Shown piece by piece: positions 9,755-19,137 of a stretch of 64,000 bases of DNA. The notes under the pieces are model-generated. The model was given only the letters and a program-made list of their open reading frames with translations, was not told where the DNA came from and searched no databases. The DNA comes from Vibrio gangliei (GTDB taxonomy: Bacteria; Pseudomonadota; Gammaproteobacteria; Enterobacterales; Vibrionaceae). The position numbers were made by a program, and so were the translations under genes. Location of the stretch: NCBI RefSeq assembly GCF_026001925.1, contig NZ_AP021869.1, positions 868,001 through 932,000 on the forward strand, given 5' to 3'. Numbering within the stretch: the first letter of the stretch is position 1; every line of letters starts with the position of its first letter.

Positions 9755-11383
9755 CTAGGATTCAGTCAGATCCTTGGATTTATCCCAGTCACCTATTTGC
9801 ATCACTTTAAATTGTGGATTTAATTTGTCACAGACGTGGCGAGCAAAACCAGCACCGGCTTCGTTGTAAATATTAAAAGCAGCGTCGACACCCGATTCGA
9901 TCATCTCTGTTACTTGGTCTGGATACTCTGCAATCGCAGCGATTTGACCTTGGTAATCTCGCGCTCTTAATTGCTCTAAGGCGAACTGATTACCCTTATG
10001 GTGCGGCATGGCCAAAAGCACTAATTTAACGTTGGCGATATCTAATATACGCTCCCAAAAATCTGAGTCGGTCGCATCACCGTGAATCACATTACGTCCA
10101 CTGCTTCTATGAGTGCCAACGACATCGGCGCGAGTTTCAATACCTAGACTGATTTTGCCGTAGCGGGTACGTATTTCGTCATAAGCCCCCGTACCAATTC
10201 GTCCCATGCCTAAAATTAAGACTTGAGCGTTTCCTGGGTTGATGCGCTTATCTTTTAAATGCAGTTGTTCATCTGCTTGTTCACGTAACCAATTCGACGT
10301 ATAGCGGTAAATTTTATTGCTCATGTTGTTTATCGGTGCGGCAATAATAAATGACAATGAGACTGCGATGGCAATCGCTACCATCATTTCACCAGGTAAC
10401 CAGCCCATTTTAAAAGCGATGCCAGATACAATTAGGCCAAACTCGCTGTAGTTCAACAAGGTGAGTGAAGCCAGCAAAGACGTTCGCACACGGAATTTAA
10501 ATAGGTTAATGACGATAAAGTACAATACACCTTTAATCGGAAGCAGCAGCATTAACAACAACGCTAAAATGAAACCGTCAACCGTTGGGGTGTTAGATAA
10601 ACCAATGCTGAGGAAGAAGCAGACTAAGAATAGCTCTTTGATATTAAACAGTGACTTAGATAACTCAGACGCTTTGTAGTGACCCGCTAGTAGCATACCA
10701 ACGACCAATGCACCTAAATCTGCCTTCATCCCAACCAGCTTAAAGATACCCGCACCCACGACGAGCGCCATGAAAAACCCGTATGACACCAGCATTTCGC
10801 CATGTCCACATTTATCTAATACTTTATAGAAGAGGGGGCGGATAAAAGGCAGTGCGAATAATGCTATCGCATACCATTCTGGGATTTTTCCTGTTGAAAT
10901 GGTGAGAAATAACACTGCGAAAATATCTTGCATGACCAGAATGCCAATCGAAATCATGGCAAAAGTCGAGTTCATGTTGCCTTTTTCTTCCAGGCTCTTG
11001 ATGGCAAAAACCGTGCTTGAGAAGGATAAAACAAAGGCCAACAGTAATAACTGAGAATGATCAATGTTGGCAAATAGAGTGATGCCAAGAAATTTAAACG
11101 CAAGTAGTGCTAATGCAAAAAAGAGTGTGGAGAGAATATTATGCAACGTAGCACTGGCCCAAATTTCTTTCGCCATTAACGTTTTTATATCGAGTTTCAG
11201 ACCAATACTAAACAGCAGTAAGATAACGCCTACATCCGATAATCCTGAGATCAATTCTGTGGTTTGAAAGCCAGCGTATTGCAGACCAAAACCTGCGACA
11301 AGAAAACCGACTAAAGGTGGAAGTTTCAGGTTGAGAGCGATAAATCCGGACAGAAAGGCCGCAATAATAAACAAAATATCCAT
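9755..11383 (-). CDS. CPA2-family cation:proton antiporter with a C-terminal RCK/TrkA-N domain
   Basis: 542 residues from the ATG at 11383. About 12 membrane helices (residues 1-375) carry CPA2 features such as LPPLVGFLVAG, GVILLLFSIGL, SFSSTVFAIKSLE and MGMKADLGALVVGMLLAG. A soluble Rossmann domain follows (about 390-510) with the nucleotide-binding motif ILGMGRIGTGAYDEI. Relatives are the KefB/KefC and YbaL group of K+/H+ or Na+/H+ antiporters, but the glutathione-regulated Kef features cannot be confirmed, so I give no gene name. The upstream in-frame ATG at 11416 lies inside the nagC terminator hairpin and has no ribosome binding site. AGGA 11 bases before 11383 supports the shorter start. 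Confidence 0.88.
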   Translation of the reverse strand: MDILFIIAAFLSGFIALNLKLPPLVGFLVAGFGLQYAGFQTTELISGLSDVGVILLLFSIGLKLDIKTLMAKEIWASATLHNILSTLFFALALLAFKFLGITLFANIDHSQLLLLAFVLSFSSTVFAIKSLEEKGNMNSTFAMISIGILVMQDIFAVLFLTISTGKIPEWYAIALFALPFIRPLFYKVLDKCGHGEMLVSYGFFMALVVGAGIFKLVGMKADLGALVVGMLLAGHYKASELSKSLFNIKELFLVCFFLSIGLSNTPTVDGFILALLLMLLLPIKGVLYFIVINLFKFRVRTSLLASLTLLNYSEFGLIVSGIAFKMGWLPGEMMVAIAIAVSLSFIIAAPINNMSNKIYRYTSNWLREQADEQLHLKDKRINPGNAQVLILGMGRIGTGAYDEIRTRYGKISLGIETRADVVGTHRSSGRNVIHGDATDSDFWERILDIANVKLVLLAMPHHKGNQFALEQLRARDYQGQIAAIAEYPDQVTEMIESGVDAAFNIYNEAGAGFARHVCDKLNPQFKVMQIGDWDKSKDLTES

Positions 11384-11400
11384 TAAATCTATATTCCTAA

Positions 11401-11434
11401 AAACAAAAACGGGCATATCGGAGGATATACCCGT
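11401..11434 (-). terminator. Terminator of the nagBAC operon
   Basis: Read on the minus strand, ACGGGTATAT, a 6-base loop and ATATGCCCGT are followed by TTTTGTTTTT, a strong intrinsic terminator about 50 bases after the nagC stop. It separates nagBAC from the antiporter gene, whose ribosome binding site lies just past the T tract. Confidence 0.85.
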
Positions 11435-11482
11435 ATAAATTATATACTTATTTCAATTGGAGCCGAAGTGTTAAATTCCTTT

Positions 11483-12697
11483 CTATTCTTCCAGTAGTTT
11501 CTGCAGCAAAACCCCATTGAGCATTGCACGTTTTATCATGGCAAACGCACCGATAGTCGGTTGCAAGTATAGTTGAGACTCAACAATAGGTAAGTTCTTA
11601 TGGAATGTGGTCAGTGAGTGATTTTCAATATTACGTTGAATTGCTTGGAAAATGATGTCTTTTGATTTCACTAATTCCCCTGCAATAATGATTTTTTGCG
11701 GGTTGAATAAGTTGACTGTCATGGCAATTGCTTTACCAAGGTAGTGACCAACACGGGTAAGTGCCTGTACGGCAAGTTCATCACCTTGGTTGGCATGGTC
11801 GCAAATGTTAGCCATAGTTAATGTGTCTAACTTAGCCAAACTTGACGGATAGCCTTGCTCTAAACGTGACTCAACATGTGCAATAATAGCGGGGTTAGAT
11901 GCAATCGTCTCTAAACACCCGAAATTACCACATTGGCAGCGATCACCAAGCGGTTCTATTTGAATATGACCAATTTCACCAACGTTACGGTTAGAACCAA
12001 GAAAAACTTGCCCGTTCACAATAATACCCGCACCAGTACCGCGATAAACACTGACTAAAATGGAATCCTGGCTATCTTTACTGGCACCAAAATAATGTTC
12101 TGCTAATGCTAGACCTCTGATATCGTTGCCAACAAATGTTTCTACCTCGAAAGTGTCACTTAATAATTTCCCTAAAGAAAGGTTATCAATTTCAGTATTC
12201 GGCATGTATTCCACCACGCCGGTTTCAGGGTTAACTAAGCCGGGCAGGGTAACGCCAATGGCGATTAATTGATCAAGGATATCAGTGTTCTGACGAATAA
12301 AGGCTTGGGTGTGTAAAACCAGGCCATCAAGCAAATCTTGTTGTTTATCGTATTTGAACGGAGAGTGTTGCTTGGCGAGTTCAAAACCACTTAAGTCATA
12401 GATACTGAGCTGAATATAGTCACGGCCAAGACGAATAGCGATTGAGTGGAATGGTGCGGTTTCTGTAGTTAAAGAAATTGCGCGTCGTCCTCCCGTAGAG
12501 GCTTGCTGCGCAACTTCTTTGATTAACCCGCGTTCTAAAAGTTGACGCGTAATTTTTGTGACACTGGCGGGAGCTAATTGGCTGACATCGGCAACTTGTA
12601 TTCGAGAAATAGGGCCTTGTTGGTCTATTAATCGATATACAGCCGCACTATTAAGCTGTTTAACTAAGTCTACATTACCAATTTGTCCGCCATTCAT
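11483..12697 (-). CDS. nagC: NagC, ROK-family repressor of N-acetylglucosamine genes
   Basis: 404 residues from the ATG at 12697, which sits one base after the nagA stop (TAG-A-ATG) and implies translational coupling. The longer frame to 12757 would overlap nagA and has no family support. The N-terminal winged helix includes GQIGNVDLVKQLNSAAVYRL and LAPASVTKITRQLLERGLIKE, almost identical to E. coli NagC. The ROK domain has GTGAGI, and CQCGNFGCLE holds the structural zinc cysteines. NagC represses the nag genes and is released by GlcNAc-6-phosphate, the product of NagE uptake and substrate of NagA. Two operator-like palindromes lie between nagB and nagE. Confidence 0.97.
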   Translation of the reverse strand: MNGGQIGNVDLVKQLNSAAVYRLIDQQGPISRIQVADVSQLAPASVTKITRQLLERGLIKEVAQQASTGGRRAISLTTETAPFHSIAIRLGRDYIQLSIYDLSGFELAKQHSPFKYDKQQDLLDGLVLHTQAFIRQNTDILDQLIAIGVTLPGLVNPETGVVEYMPNTEIDNLSLGKLLSDTFEVETFVGNDIRGLALAEHYFGASKDSQDSILVSVYRGTGAGIIVNGQVFLGSNRNVGEIGHIQIEPLGDRCQCGNFGCLETIASNPAIIAHVESRLEQGYPSSLAKLDTLTMANICDHANQGDELAVQALTRVGHYLGKAIAMTVNLFNPQKIIIAGELVKSKDIIFQAIQRNIENHSLTTFHKNLPIVESQLYLQPTIGAFAMIKRAMLNGVLLQKLLEE

Positions 12698-12698
12698 T

Positions 12699-13835
12699 CT
12701 ATGTCTGCTCGTATTGTCCGTTAACAACCGTCGCTTTGACTTTGAAGTCACGATCAAACACGGTCAGGTTTGCTACCGTTCCTGGTTTGATCTGGCCAAG
12801 TTTATTATCCACTCCAATTGCTCGAGCCGGGTAAAGAGTAGCCATACGAAGTGCTTCGTCTAAAGCGATTCCTACATGTTCAACTGTATTTTGTACTGCT
12901 TCAATCATGGTTAAAGCTGAACCACCAAGTGTGCCATTTTCATCTACACACTTTCCATCTCGGTAATATACTTTCTTACCAACAAAAATAAAGTGATCCA
13001 TGTCAGCGCCTGCTGGAGCTGTGGCATCCGTCACTAATACTAACTTATCGCCTTTTACTTTGTGTGCAATTCGGATGTTTGCATAGTCTACATGGAAACC
13101 ATCAGCGATGATGCCAGCATAAACTTCTGGTGTGTCATAAATTGCACCAACAACACCTGGTTCACGACCAACCATAGGTGTCATCGCGTTAAAAAGGTGA
13201 GTGGCAAATGTGATTCCATTTGCAAAGCTTTCGCGAGCTTCTTTGTACGTGGCATTAGTGTGTCCAATTGAAACCACAATACCCGCATCGCGCAAGTGTC
13301 GAATGTGTGACGGTGAGTTTTGTTCAGGAGCCAGCGTCACTTTAGCAATAACATCATGGTTATCGCAAATGGTTTGGATCATTTCATCGTCAGATTTACG
13401 AATAAAATCAGGACGATGAATACCTTTCTTCAAAACGTTCAGATAAGGACCTTCTAGGTGCAAACCAAGCGATTGATTTTGATAGCGCTGGTGGTAGTCA
13501 CGAGCGGCAGCAATCGCATGTTGCATATCTTCGTTTGAAGACGTGATTAAGGTCGGTAAGAAACTGGTACAACCCGACTTTAAGTTGGCGTTATGCATAA
13601 TTTGCATAGCCTCTGCGGTAATGTCGTCATTAAGCATGACACCACCACAGCCGTTGAGTTGTAAGTCAATAAAGCCAGGGCTTAAGTTAGCCCCTTGAAG
13701 ATCAATTTTTTCAATCTCGGGGCTCAGTTCTTCTTGCAAAACAACTGATTGAATTTGGTCATTATCAACAACAACCGCGTGCCCTGTAAGTACGTCATGA
13801 CCGGTATAGATTTTTGCATTAATCAGAGCATACAT
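12699..13835 (-). CDS. nagA: N-acetylglucosamine-6-phosphate deacetylase
   Basis: 378 residues, close to the E. coli length. NagA removes acetate from GlcNAc-6-P to give glucosamine-6-P. It is an amidohydrolase with [18 protein letters not shown], the metal-ligand Glu in [10 protein letters not shown], the SIGHTNATY and THLFNAM histidine motifs, and VTDATAPAG with the catalytic Asp. The order nagB-nagA-nagC with short gaps (12 bases to nagB, 1 base to nagC) is the classic operon. It supplies substrate to NagB and lowers the NagC inducer. In a marine bacterium this pathway normally serves chitin breakdown products and cell-wall recycling. Confidence 0.97.
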   Translation of the reverse strand: MYALINAKIYTGHDVLTGHAVVVDNDQIQSVVLQEELSPEIEKIDLQGANLSPGFIDLQLNGCGGVMLNDDITAEAMQIMHNANLKSGCTSFLPTLITSSNEDMQHAIAAARDYHQRYQNQSLGLHLEGPYLNVLKKGIHRPDFIRKSDDEMIQTICDNHDVIAKVTLAPEQNSPSHIRHLRDAGIVVSIGHTNATYKEARESFANGITFATHLFNAMTPMVGREPGVVGAIYDTPEVYAGIIADGFHVDYANIRIAHKVKGDKLVLVTDATAPAGADMDHFIFVGKKVYYRDGKCVDENGTLGGSALTMIEAVQNTVEHVGIALDEALRMATLYPARAIGVDNKLGQIKPGTVANLTVFDRDFKVKATVVNGQYEQT

Positions 13836-13847
13836 ATGCGTCGTACC

Positions 13848-14651
13848 TTATTTCAGATTCTTAATGTTTTCAGCTTCAAGCTCTTTAAAGTATTTAACGG
13901 TTTTTACTTTAAGTTCTTGAGTTGACGGTTCATCACAGACAATGACAGATTTAGCGTGAAGTTGGAGAGCTGATACCGTCCATAAATGATTTACTGAACC
14001 TTCAACCGCCGCTTGAAGTGCCAGCGCTTTGTTGTGGCCAGTGATCAAAATCATCACTTCTTCGGAATCCAGCAATGTGCCTACACCGATAGTTAAAGAG
14101 TATTTTGGAACTTGATTAATATCACCACCAAAGAAACGTGAATTTGCAATTCTGGTGTCTTCCGTCAATGTTTTAATACGAGTGCGTGATGATAATGAGG
14201 AAGCTGGTTCATTGAAAGCAATATGTCCATCATTGCCCACACCACCCATGAATAAGTTAATGCGGCCGTATGATTTGATTTTATCTTCATAACGTTTGCA
14301 CTCAGCTTCATGGTCATCAGTATTACCATTGAGTAAGTTAATGTTTTTCTCTTGAATATCAACGTGATTGAAGAAGTTCTCGTACATAAATGAACGATAT
14401 GATTCAGGGTGATCGGCCGCTAAGCCAACGTATTCATCCATGTTGAAAGTAACAACATGCTTGAAGCTAACTTCACCTTCTTTATGTAGCTTAATTAACT
14501 GCTTATAGGTGTTCAGAGGTGTTCCGCCAGTCGGCAATCCAAGAACAAAAGGACGGTCTTCTGTTGGTTTGAACTTGTTGATTTTATTAATAATGTGACG
14601 AGCTGACCATAAGCCAACTTCATTTGCGTTTTCTAGTGGAATGAGTCTCAC
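13848..14651 (-). CDS. nagB: Glucosamine-6-phosphate deaminase
   Basis: 267 residues, one more than in E. coli. It converts glucosamine-6-P to fructose-6-P and ammonia, feeding glycolysis. Motifs are [15 protein letters not shown] near residue 37, FNMDEYVGL with the catalytic Asp near 72, [14 protein letters not shown] with the catalytic Asp/His pair near 135-145, and TVSALQLH near the C terminus. It is the first gene of the nagBAC operon, transcribed away from nagE. The allosteric site for GlcNAc-6-P found in the E. coli enzyme (N-terminal Met/Arg plus later Lys and Tyr) is compatible with the MRLIPLE start but not proven by it. Confidence 0.97.
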   Translation of the reverse strand: MRLIPLENANEVGLWSARHIINKINKFKPTEDRPFVLGLPTGGTPLNTYKQLIKLHKEGEVSFKHVVTFNMDEYVGLAADHPESYRSFMYENFFNHVDIQEKNINLLNGNTDDHEAECKRYEDKIKSYGRINLFMGGVGNDGHIAFNEPASSLSSRTRIKTLTEDTRIANSRFFGGDINQVPKYSLTIGVGTLLDSEEVMILITGHNKALALQAAVEGSVNHLWTVSALQLHAKSVIVCDEPSTQELKVKTVKYFKELEAENIKNLK

Positions 14652-14703
14652 AGTACACCTCTACAGAGCATAAACTTAATTAAGGAACAAAATAGTCATT
14701 TCA

Positions 14704-14724
14704 TTATTTTGCATGATAAAATAA
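14704..14724. promoter_or_regulatory. NagC-type operator (nagB side)
   Basis: TTATTTT, 7 bases, AAAATAA: perfect 7-bp arms in a 21-bp site that fits the E. coli NagC/Mlc box layout. It lies 53 bases before the nagB start. Together with the second site at 14821 it could allow the looping between nagB and nagE operators known in E. coli. Confidence 0.65.
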
Positions 14725-14792
14725 GTTTTGAAAACTATCTAGTATAAATAAGATAAATCGTTCACAAGAATTGCGCAAACATGCAAATAACT

Positions 14793-14808
14793 CTTGATAA
14801 AGATCACA
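14793..14808. promoter_or_regulatory. CRP-like site in the nagB-nagE spacer
   Basis: CTTGA-N6-TCACA matches the CRP consensus TGTGA-N6-TCACA at 8 of 10 core bases. It sits between the two NagC-like operators, the arrangement known from E. coli nagE-nagB, where CRP activates both directions. Confidence 0.55.
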
Positions 14809-14820
14809 AATAACAGGCTT

Positions 14821-14841
14821 TTAATTTGCGGACTAAAATTA
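14821..14841. promoter_or_regulatory. NagC-type operator (nagE side)
   Basis: TTAATTT, 7 bases, AAAATTA: an imperfect version of the 14704 site with the same spacing and the same GC start of the spacer. It is centred about 93 bases before the nagE start, 117 bases from the other operator. Confidence 0.5.
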
Positions 14842-14923
14842 ATTACATAGACTGTCGTTGTACTAAATTTTTTCAGAAAAATAAGTTGTGTGCTTTTACC
14901 AAATCCTATAGGGGGGAATTACG

Positions 14924-16480
14924 GTGAATATACTTGGATACGCGCAAAGACTAGGTAAAGCGTTAATGCTACCTATCGCGACATTACCTGTTGCGGCGCT
15001 TTTATTACGTTTGGGTCAACCTGACCTGTTAGATATCGCCTTTATGGCGTCGGCTGGTAATGCGATTTTTAGTCAATTACCGTTATTGTTTGGTTTAGGT
15101 ATTGCAATCGGTCTGTCGAAAGATGGTGCGGGTGCGGCAGGTCTTGCGGGTGCGGTAGCGTACTTTGTTCTGACTGCAACGGCGCAACAAATTAATGCTG
15201 ATGTGAATATGTCATTCTTCGGCGGTATCTTCGCAGGTATCATTGCGGGTCACTGTTATAACGCTTTCCATGCGACTCGTTTGCCTGAATGGTTGGCTTT
15301 CTTCTCTGGTCGTCGTTTAGTGCCAATCATGGCTGGTCTTGTTGCGCTAGTTGCCGGTGCGGTGTTCGGTGTTGTTTGGCCAATGGTTCAACATGGTCTT
15401 GATGCGCTTGCTCACGGTATTTCAACCTCTGGTGCGATTGGACAATTTATTTACGGTACATTAAACCGTGCGCTAATTCCTGTTGGCCTTCATCATGTTC
15501 TTAACTCTTACTTCTGGTTCGGCATGGGTTCATGTCAAGAAGTGATGGTGACAGCAACGGGTGCATTCTCTAATATCCACCAACTTTGTGTTGACCCAGC
15601 GATTGCTAAAACACTCGTTGTTGGTCAAGAGCACACGTTTACTTTCAATAATGCAGTGACTCCTGAAATCACAGCGGTTGTTGATAGTGTGAAAGAAACT
15701 ATCAAAACTGGTGATTTGAACCGTTACTTCGGTGGTGACAAATCTGCAGGCGTATTCATGAATGGCTTCTTCCCAATCATGATGTTCGGTCTACCTGGTG
15801 GCGCATTAGCCATGTACTTAGCAGCGCCTGCTGAGCGTCGTGGTCAAGTTGCTGGTGCTTTATTCTCTGTAGCATTCTGTTCATTCCTAACGGGGATCAC
15901 AGAGCCGCTAGAGTTCATGTTTATGTTCCTAGCTCCTGGACTATACGCAGTACACGCTGTACTAACTGGCTTGTCTCTTGTTGTGGCTAACATGTTCGGT
16001 ACACTGCATGGTTTCGGCTTCTCTGCTGGTCTGATTGACTTCGTGTTGAACTGGGGTCTTGCAACTAAGCCTGTTACCTTGCTTATCATTGGTCTATGTT
16101 TCGGTGTTGCTTACTTCTTCATCTTTAGCTTCCTAATCCGTGCTTTCAACATGAAAACACCGGGTCGCGAAGAAGAAGAGACAGTCGCGGCTGATAAATC
16201 TCAGAAAGGTTCTGGTGCGGTAGCACGTCAATACCTAAAAGCGTTAGGTGGCCATGCGAATGTAACGACTATTGATGCTTGTATTACTCGCCTACGTTTA
16301 ACTCTGAAAGACCGTTCAATTGTTGATGAAACGGTACTGAAAAAGTTAGGTGCTAAAGGTGTTGTAAAACTGGGTGAAAATAACCTTCAAGTTATCCTTG
16401 GCCCATTGGCTGAAATCGTTGCTGGTGAGATGAAAGAAATCCCAGCATCAGATGACTTATCGGATGTGGTATTGCCATAA
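14924..16480 (+). CDS. nagE: N-acetylglucosamine PTS permease, EIICB form
   Basis: 518 residues with a GTG start at 14924 and an exceptionally G-rich ribosome binding site (six G at 14911-14916). The EIIC domain (about 1-400) begins MNILGYAQRLGKALMLPIATLPVAALLLRLGQ in NagE style and contains GITEPLEFMFMFLAP, the sugar-binding glutamate region. EIIB follows (about 435-510), with the phosphorylated cysteine in TIDACITRLRL at about residue 453. There is no EIIA domain, unlike E. coli NagE (648 residues), so the soluble EIIA-Glc (Crr) must donate the phosphate. The protein imports GlcNAc as GlcNAc-6-P. Its likely regulation is by NagC and CRP, and possibly by the small RNA proposed at 47180-47350. 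Confidence 0.93.
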   Translation: MNILGYAQRLGKALMLPIATLPVAALLLRLGQPDLLDIAFMASAGNAIFSQLPLLFGLGIAIGLSKDGAGAAGLAGAVAYFVLTATAQQINADVNMSFFGGIFAGIIAGHCYNAFHATRLPEWLAFFSGRRLVPIMAGLVALVAGAVFGVVWPMVQHGLDALAHGISTSGAIGQFIYGTLNRALIPVGLHHVLNSYFWFGMGSCQEVMVTATGAFSNIHQLCVDPAIAKTLVVGQEHTFTFNNAVTPEITAVVDSVKETIKTGDLNRYFGGDKSAGVFMNGFFPIMMFGLPGGALAMYLAAPAERRGQVAGALFSVAFCSFLTGITEPLEFMFMFLAPGLYAVHAVLTGLSLVVANMFGTLHGFGFSAGLIDFVLNWGLATKPVTLLIIGLCFGVAYFFIFSFLIRAFNMKTPGREEEETVAADKSQKGSGAVARQYLKALGGHANVTTIDACITRLRLTLKDRSIVDETVLKKLGAKGVVKLGENNLQVILGPLAEIVAGEMKEIPASDDLSDVVLP

Positions 16481-16501
16481 TTAAGTCGATAATTTGATAC
16501 T

Positions 16502-16529
16502 AAAGGCTCCCATTGCGGAGCCTTTTTTT
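16502..16529 (+). terminator. Terminator after nagE
   Basis: AAAGGCTCC, a 6-base loop and GGAGCCTTT followed by more T, 21 bases after the nagE stop. Confidence 0.85.
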
Positions 16530-16665
16530 ATGCTAAATCATCCAACAAGCGGCTTTTTGTACATTTGATAAAGAAAATAGCAGTTCTAAGTTGTGTAAAG
16601 GACTAGAATTGTGGATCATTAGCCCTAATTATAAAAAGACTCTTATTTTTACTGAGGTACTATCG

Positions 16666-18333
16666 ATGAGTGAAGCTGAGGCTCGACCATCCAACTTTAT
16701 CCGCCAAATTATTGACAAGGATCTAGCGGATGGCAAACACACTGGGATTCATACTCGTTTCCCGCCTGAACCGAATGGTTATCTGCATATTGGCCATGCG
16801 AAATCTATCTGCTTAAACTTCGGTTTGGCACAAGATTACCAGGGAAAGTGTAACCTTCGCTTTGATGATACTAACCCTGCGAAAGAAGACATCGAGTACG
16901 TTGAATCGATTAAAGCTGATGTGAATTGGTTAGGTTTCCAATGGGATGGCGATATTTGCTATTCATCTAATTACTTTGATGCATTATATGGTTATGCGGT
17001 TGAGCTCATTGAAAAGGGCTTAGCTTATGTTGACGAATTGTCCCCAGATGAAATTCGTGAATACCGTGGCACACTGAAAGAGCCGGGTAAAAATAGCCCT
17101 TATCGCGATCGTAGTGTTGAAGAAAACTTAGCATTATTTGAGAAAATGCGTAATGGTGAGTTCGAAGAGGGTAAAGCCTGTCTTCGTGCCAAGATTGATA
17201 TGGCATCGTCGTTCATTGTTATGCGTGATCCAGTCCTTTACCGCGTGCGTTTTATTGAGCATCATCAAACGGGTGATAAGTGGTGCATTTATCCAATGTA
17301 CGACTTCACGCATTGTATTTCTGATGCGCTAGAAGGCATTACTCATTCATTATGTACGCTTGAATTCCAAGATAACCGCCGTCTATATGATTGGGTTTTG
17401 GAAAATATCACGATTGATTGTCAGCCGCATCAGTATGAGTTTAGCCGCTTAAACCTTGAATACACAGTGATGTCTAAGCGTAAGTTGAACCAGTTGGTAA
17501 CTGAAAAGTTAGTAAATGGTTGGGATGATCCACGTATGCCTACCATTTCTGGTTTACGTCGTCGTGGTTTTACTCCGAATTCTATCCGTGAGTTTTGTTC
17601 ACGTATTGGTGTGACAAAGCAAGACAACATGATTGAGTTCAGCTCTTTAGAAGCCTGTATTCGTGAAGATCTCAATGAAAATGCAGCGCGTGCGATGGCG
17701 GTGCTCGATCCGGTTAAAGTAGTGATTGAAAACTTTGATGGGGAAGAGACACTAACGATTGCTAATCATCCAAACAAACCAGAAATGGGCTCACGTGAAG
17801 TGCCGTTCACAAAAGAAGTTTGGATCGAAGCAGATGACTTCCGTGAAGAAGCAAACAAAAAATACAAGCGTTTAGTGCTAGGTAAAGAAGTACGTTTGCG
17901 TGGTGCTTATGTGATTCAAGCAAACCGCATTGAAAAAGACAGCGATGGCAATGTGACAACTATTTACTGTACTTATGATCCTGAAACATTAGGGAAAAAC
18001 CCTGCTGATGGACGTAAAGTAAAAGGTGTGATTCATTGGGTATCAGCATCTAAAGGTGTGGAAGCCGATGTGCGTCTATATGATCGCTTGTTTACTGTAC
18101 CAAACCCAGCGGCTGCGGATGACTTTGCTGCAACCATCAACCCAGATTCACTTATTGTGAAGAAGGCGTATGTAGAGCCTAGTCTTGCTAACGCGGAAGC
18201 AGGTGTCGGTTTCCAATTTGAACGTACGGGTTATTTCTGTCTTGATTCAAAAGATTCCACACCAGAACATTTAGTGTTTAACCGTACGGTTGGTCTACGT
18301 GATACTTGGGCTAAAATAGACAACCAAGATTAG
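16666..18333 (+). CDS. glnS: Glutaminyl-tRNA synthetase
   Basis: 555 residues from the ATG at 16666 ([15 protein letters not shown]), which has GAGG 8 bases upstream and matches the E. coli N terminus; the longer frame from 16591 is not supported. It is a class I synthetase. The HIGH motif appears as [15 protein letters not shown] near residue 34 and the KMSKS-like motif as VMSKRKL near 268. The central RFDDTNP and the C-terminal anticodon-binding beta barrels are intact. It charges tRNA-Gln with glutamine in the cytosol and is essential where no GatCAB route exists. The gene forms a single unit between the nagE terminator and the glnS/fur terminator. Confidence 0.98.
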   Translation: MSEAEARPSNFIRQIIDKDLADGKHTGIHTRFPPEPNGYLHIGHAKSICLNFGLAQDYQGKCNLRFDDTNPAKEDIEYVESIKADVNWLGFQWDGDICYSSNYFDALYGYAVELIEKGLAYVDELSPDEIREYRGTLKEPGKNSPYRDRSVEENLALFEKMRNGEFEEGKACLRAKIDMASSFIVMRDPVLYRVRFIEHHQTGDKWCIYPMYDFTHCISDALEGITHSLCTLEFQDNRRLYDWVLENITIDCQPHQYEFSRLNLEYTVMSKRKLNQLVTEKLVNGWDDPRMPTISGLRRRGFTPNSIREFCSRIGVTKQDNMIEFSSLEACIREDLNENAARAMAVLDPVKVVIENFDGEETLTIANHPNKPEMGSREVPFTKEVWIEADDFREEANKKYKRLVLGKEVRLRGAYVIQANRIEKDSDGNVTTIYCTYDPETLGKNPADGRKVKGVIHWVSASKGVEADVRLYDRLFTVPNPAAADDFAATINPDSLIVKKAYVEPSLANAEAGVGFQFERTGYFCLDSKDSTPEHLVFNRTVGLRDTWAKIDNQD

Positions 18334-18422
18334 TCTCGGTTAGCTTGAGTCATTGTTAGCATCCATAGATGAATTATTGGGTTCAATAAGTCGGTATGGA
18401 TGTTAAGCAAGGTACAGATATA

Positions 18423-18455
18423 AAAAAACGCACTCAATATCGAGTGCGTTTTTTT
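18423..18455. terminator. Two-way terminator between glnS and fur
   Basis: AAAAAACGCACTC, a 6-base loop and GAGTGCGTTTTTT, with A and T tracts on both sides. It can end both glnS and the converging fur transcript. Confidence 0.85.
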
Positions 18456-18486
18456 AGTTAGGCTCGTGGAGCTAAATCTAAATAGA

Positions 18487-18933
18487 TTATTGAGTTTTGT
18501 GCGGATTTTTGTCTGTTTTGCAGTTACCATCAGCACAGCGGCCATACAAGTACAGGCTGTGGTTTGTTAGTTTGACGTTGTATTTCGCTGCAATTTCTTT
18601 CTGACGCTCTTCAATTAGGTCATCAGAAAACTCAATCACTTCACCGCAATCTAGGCAAACCAAATGGTCGTGATGGTGTTGGGTTGACAGTTCAAAAACT
18701 GACTTTCCACCTTCAAAGTGGTGACGGGTGACGATACCTGCATCATCGAATTGGTTTAAAACACGGTAAACGGTTGCAAGACCAATTTCTTCACCAAGAT
18801 CGATCAGTTTTTTGTATAGATCCTCTGCACTGATATGTTGGCAGTCTGGTTGTTGCAATACCTCTAAAATCTTTAGACGAGGTAAGGTGACTTTTAGGCC
18901 TGCTTCCTTTAGAGCTTGGTTGTTATCTGGCAT
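18487..18933 (-). CDS. fur: Fur, ferric uptake regulator
   Basis: 148 residues from the ATG at 18933 (MPDNNQALKEAGLKV), with AGGAAAG upstream; a frame to 18972 adds 13 unsupported residues. The N-terminal winged helix contains VTLPRLKILEVLQQ and EIGLATVYRVLNQFDDAGIV. The dimer domain has the metal ligands HHHDHLVCLDCGEVIEF and ends with a second CxxxxC pair (CADGNC). It is nearly identical to V. cholerae Fur over most of its length. Fur with Fe2+ represses iron uptake genes; a likely target in this window is feoAB. Its neighbour fldA (flavodoxin, an iron-sparing electron carrier) is also next to fur in E. coli. Confidence 0.98.
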   Translation of the reverse strand: MPDNNQALKEAGLKVTLPRLKILEVLQQPDCQHISAEDLYKKLIDLGEEIGLATVYRVLNQFDDAGIVTRHHFEGGKSVFELSTQHHHDHLVCLDCGEVIEFSDDLIEERQKEIAAKYNVKLTNHSLYLYGRCADGNCKTDKNPHKTQ

Positions 18934-19086
18934 TGTACTTTCCTGTGAGATTCTGCGTTTTACAGAAGACATGAATTACATCAGTAAATATGACTCGACT
19001 TATGATTAACTCAAACGACCAAGTTCACTGCGTTTCATTAAATGTTGTCTAATTGTATATGAAATGACTATAGCATTAGACTAAGG

Positions 19087-19114
19087 ATAACAAAATACCT
19101 CACTAAGGAGGTAT
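19087..19114 (-). terminator. Terminator after fldA
   Basis: On the minus strand ATACCTC, a 6-base loop and GAGGTAT are followed by TTTGTT. It lies 24 bases past the fldA stop and separates fldA from fur. Confidence 0.65.
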
Positions 19115-19137
19115 CTTCATATGTCACAAATTTTTGA

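Noticed and set aside
11384..11416. Upstream ATG for the antiporter adding 11 residues
   Set aside because: It falls within the nagC terminator hairpin and has no ribosome binding site; the family N terminus begins at the next Met.
12698..12757. N-terminal extension of nagC overlapping nagA
   Set aside because: NagC homologues start at the equivalent of 12697, which is coupled to the nagA stop by one base.
16591..16665. 25-residue N-terminal extension of glnS
   Set aside because: The internal Met has a good ribosome binding site and begins the conserved MSEAEARP sequence.
18934..19080. Fur autoregulatory box upstream of fur
   Set aside because: No stretch resembling the 19-bp Fur consensus could be found by eye; only loose A+T-rich similarity.
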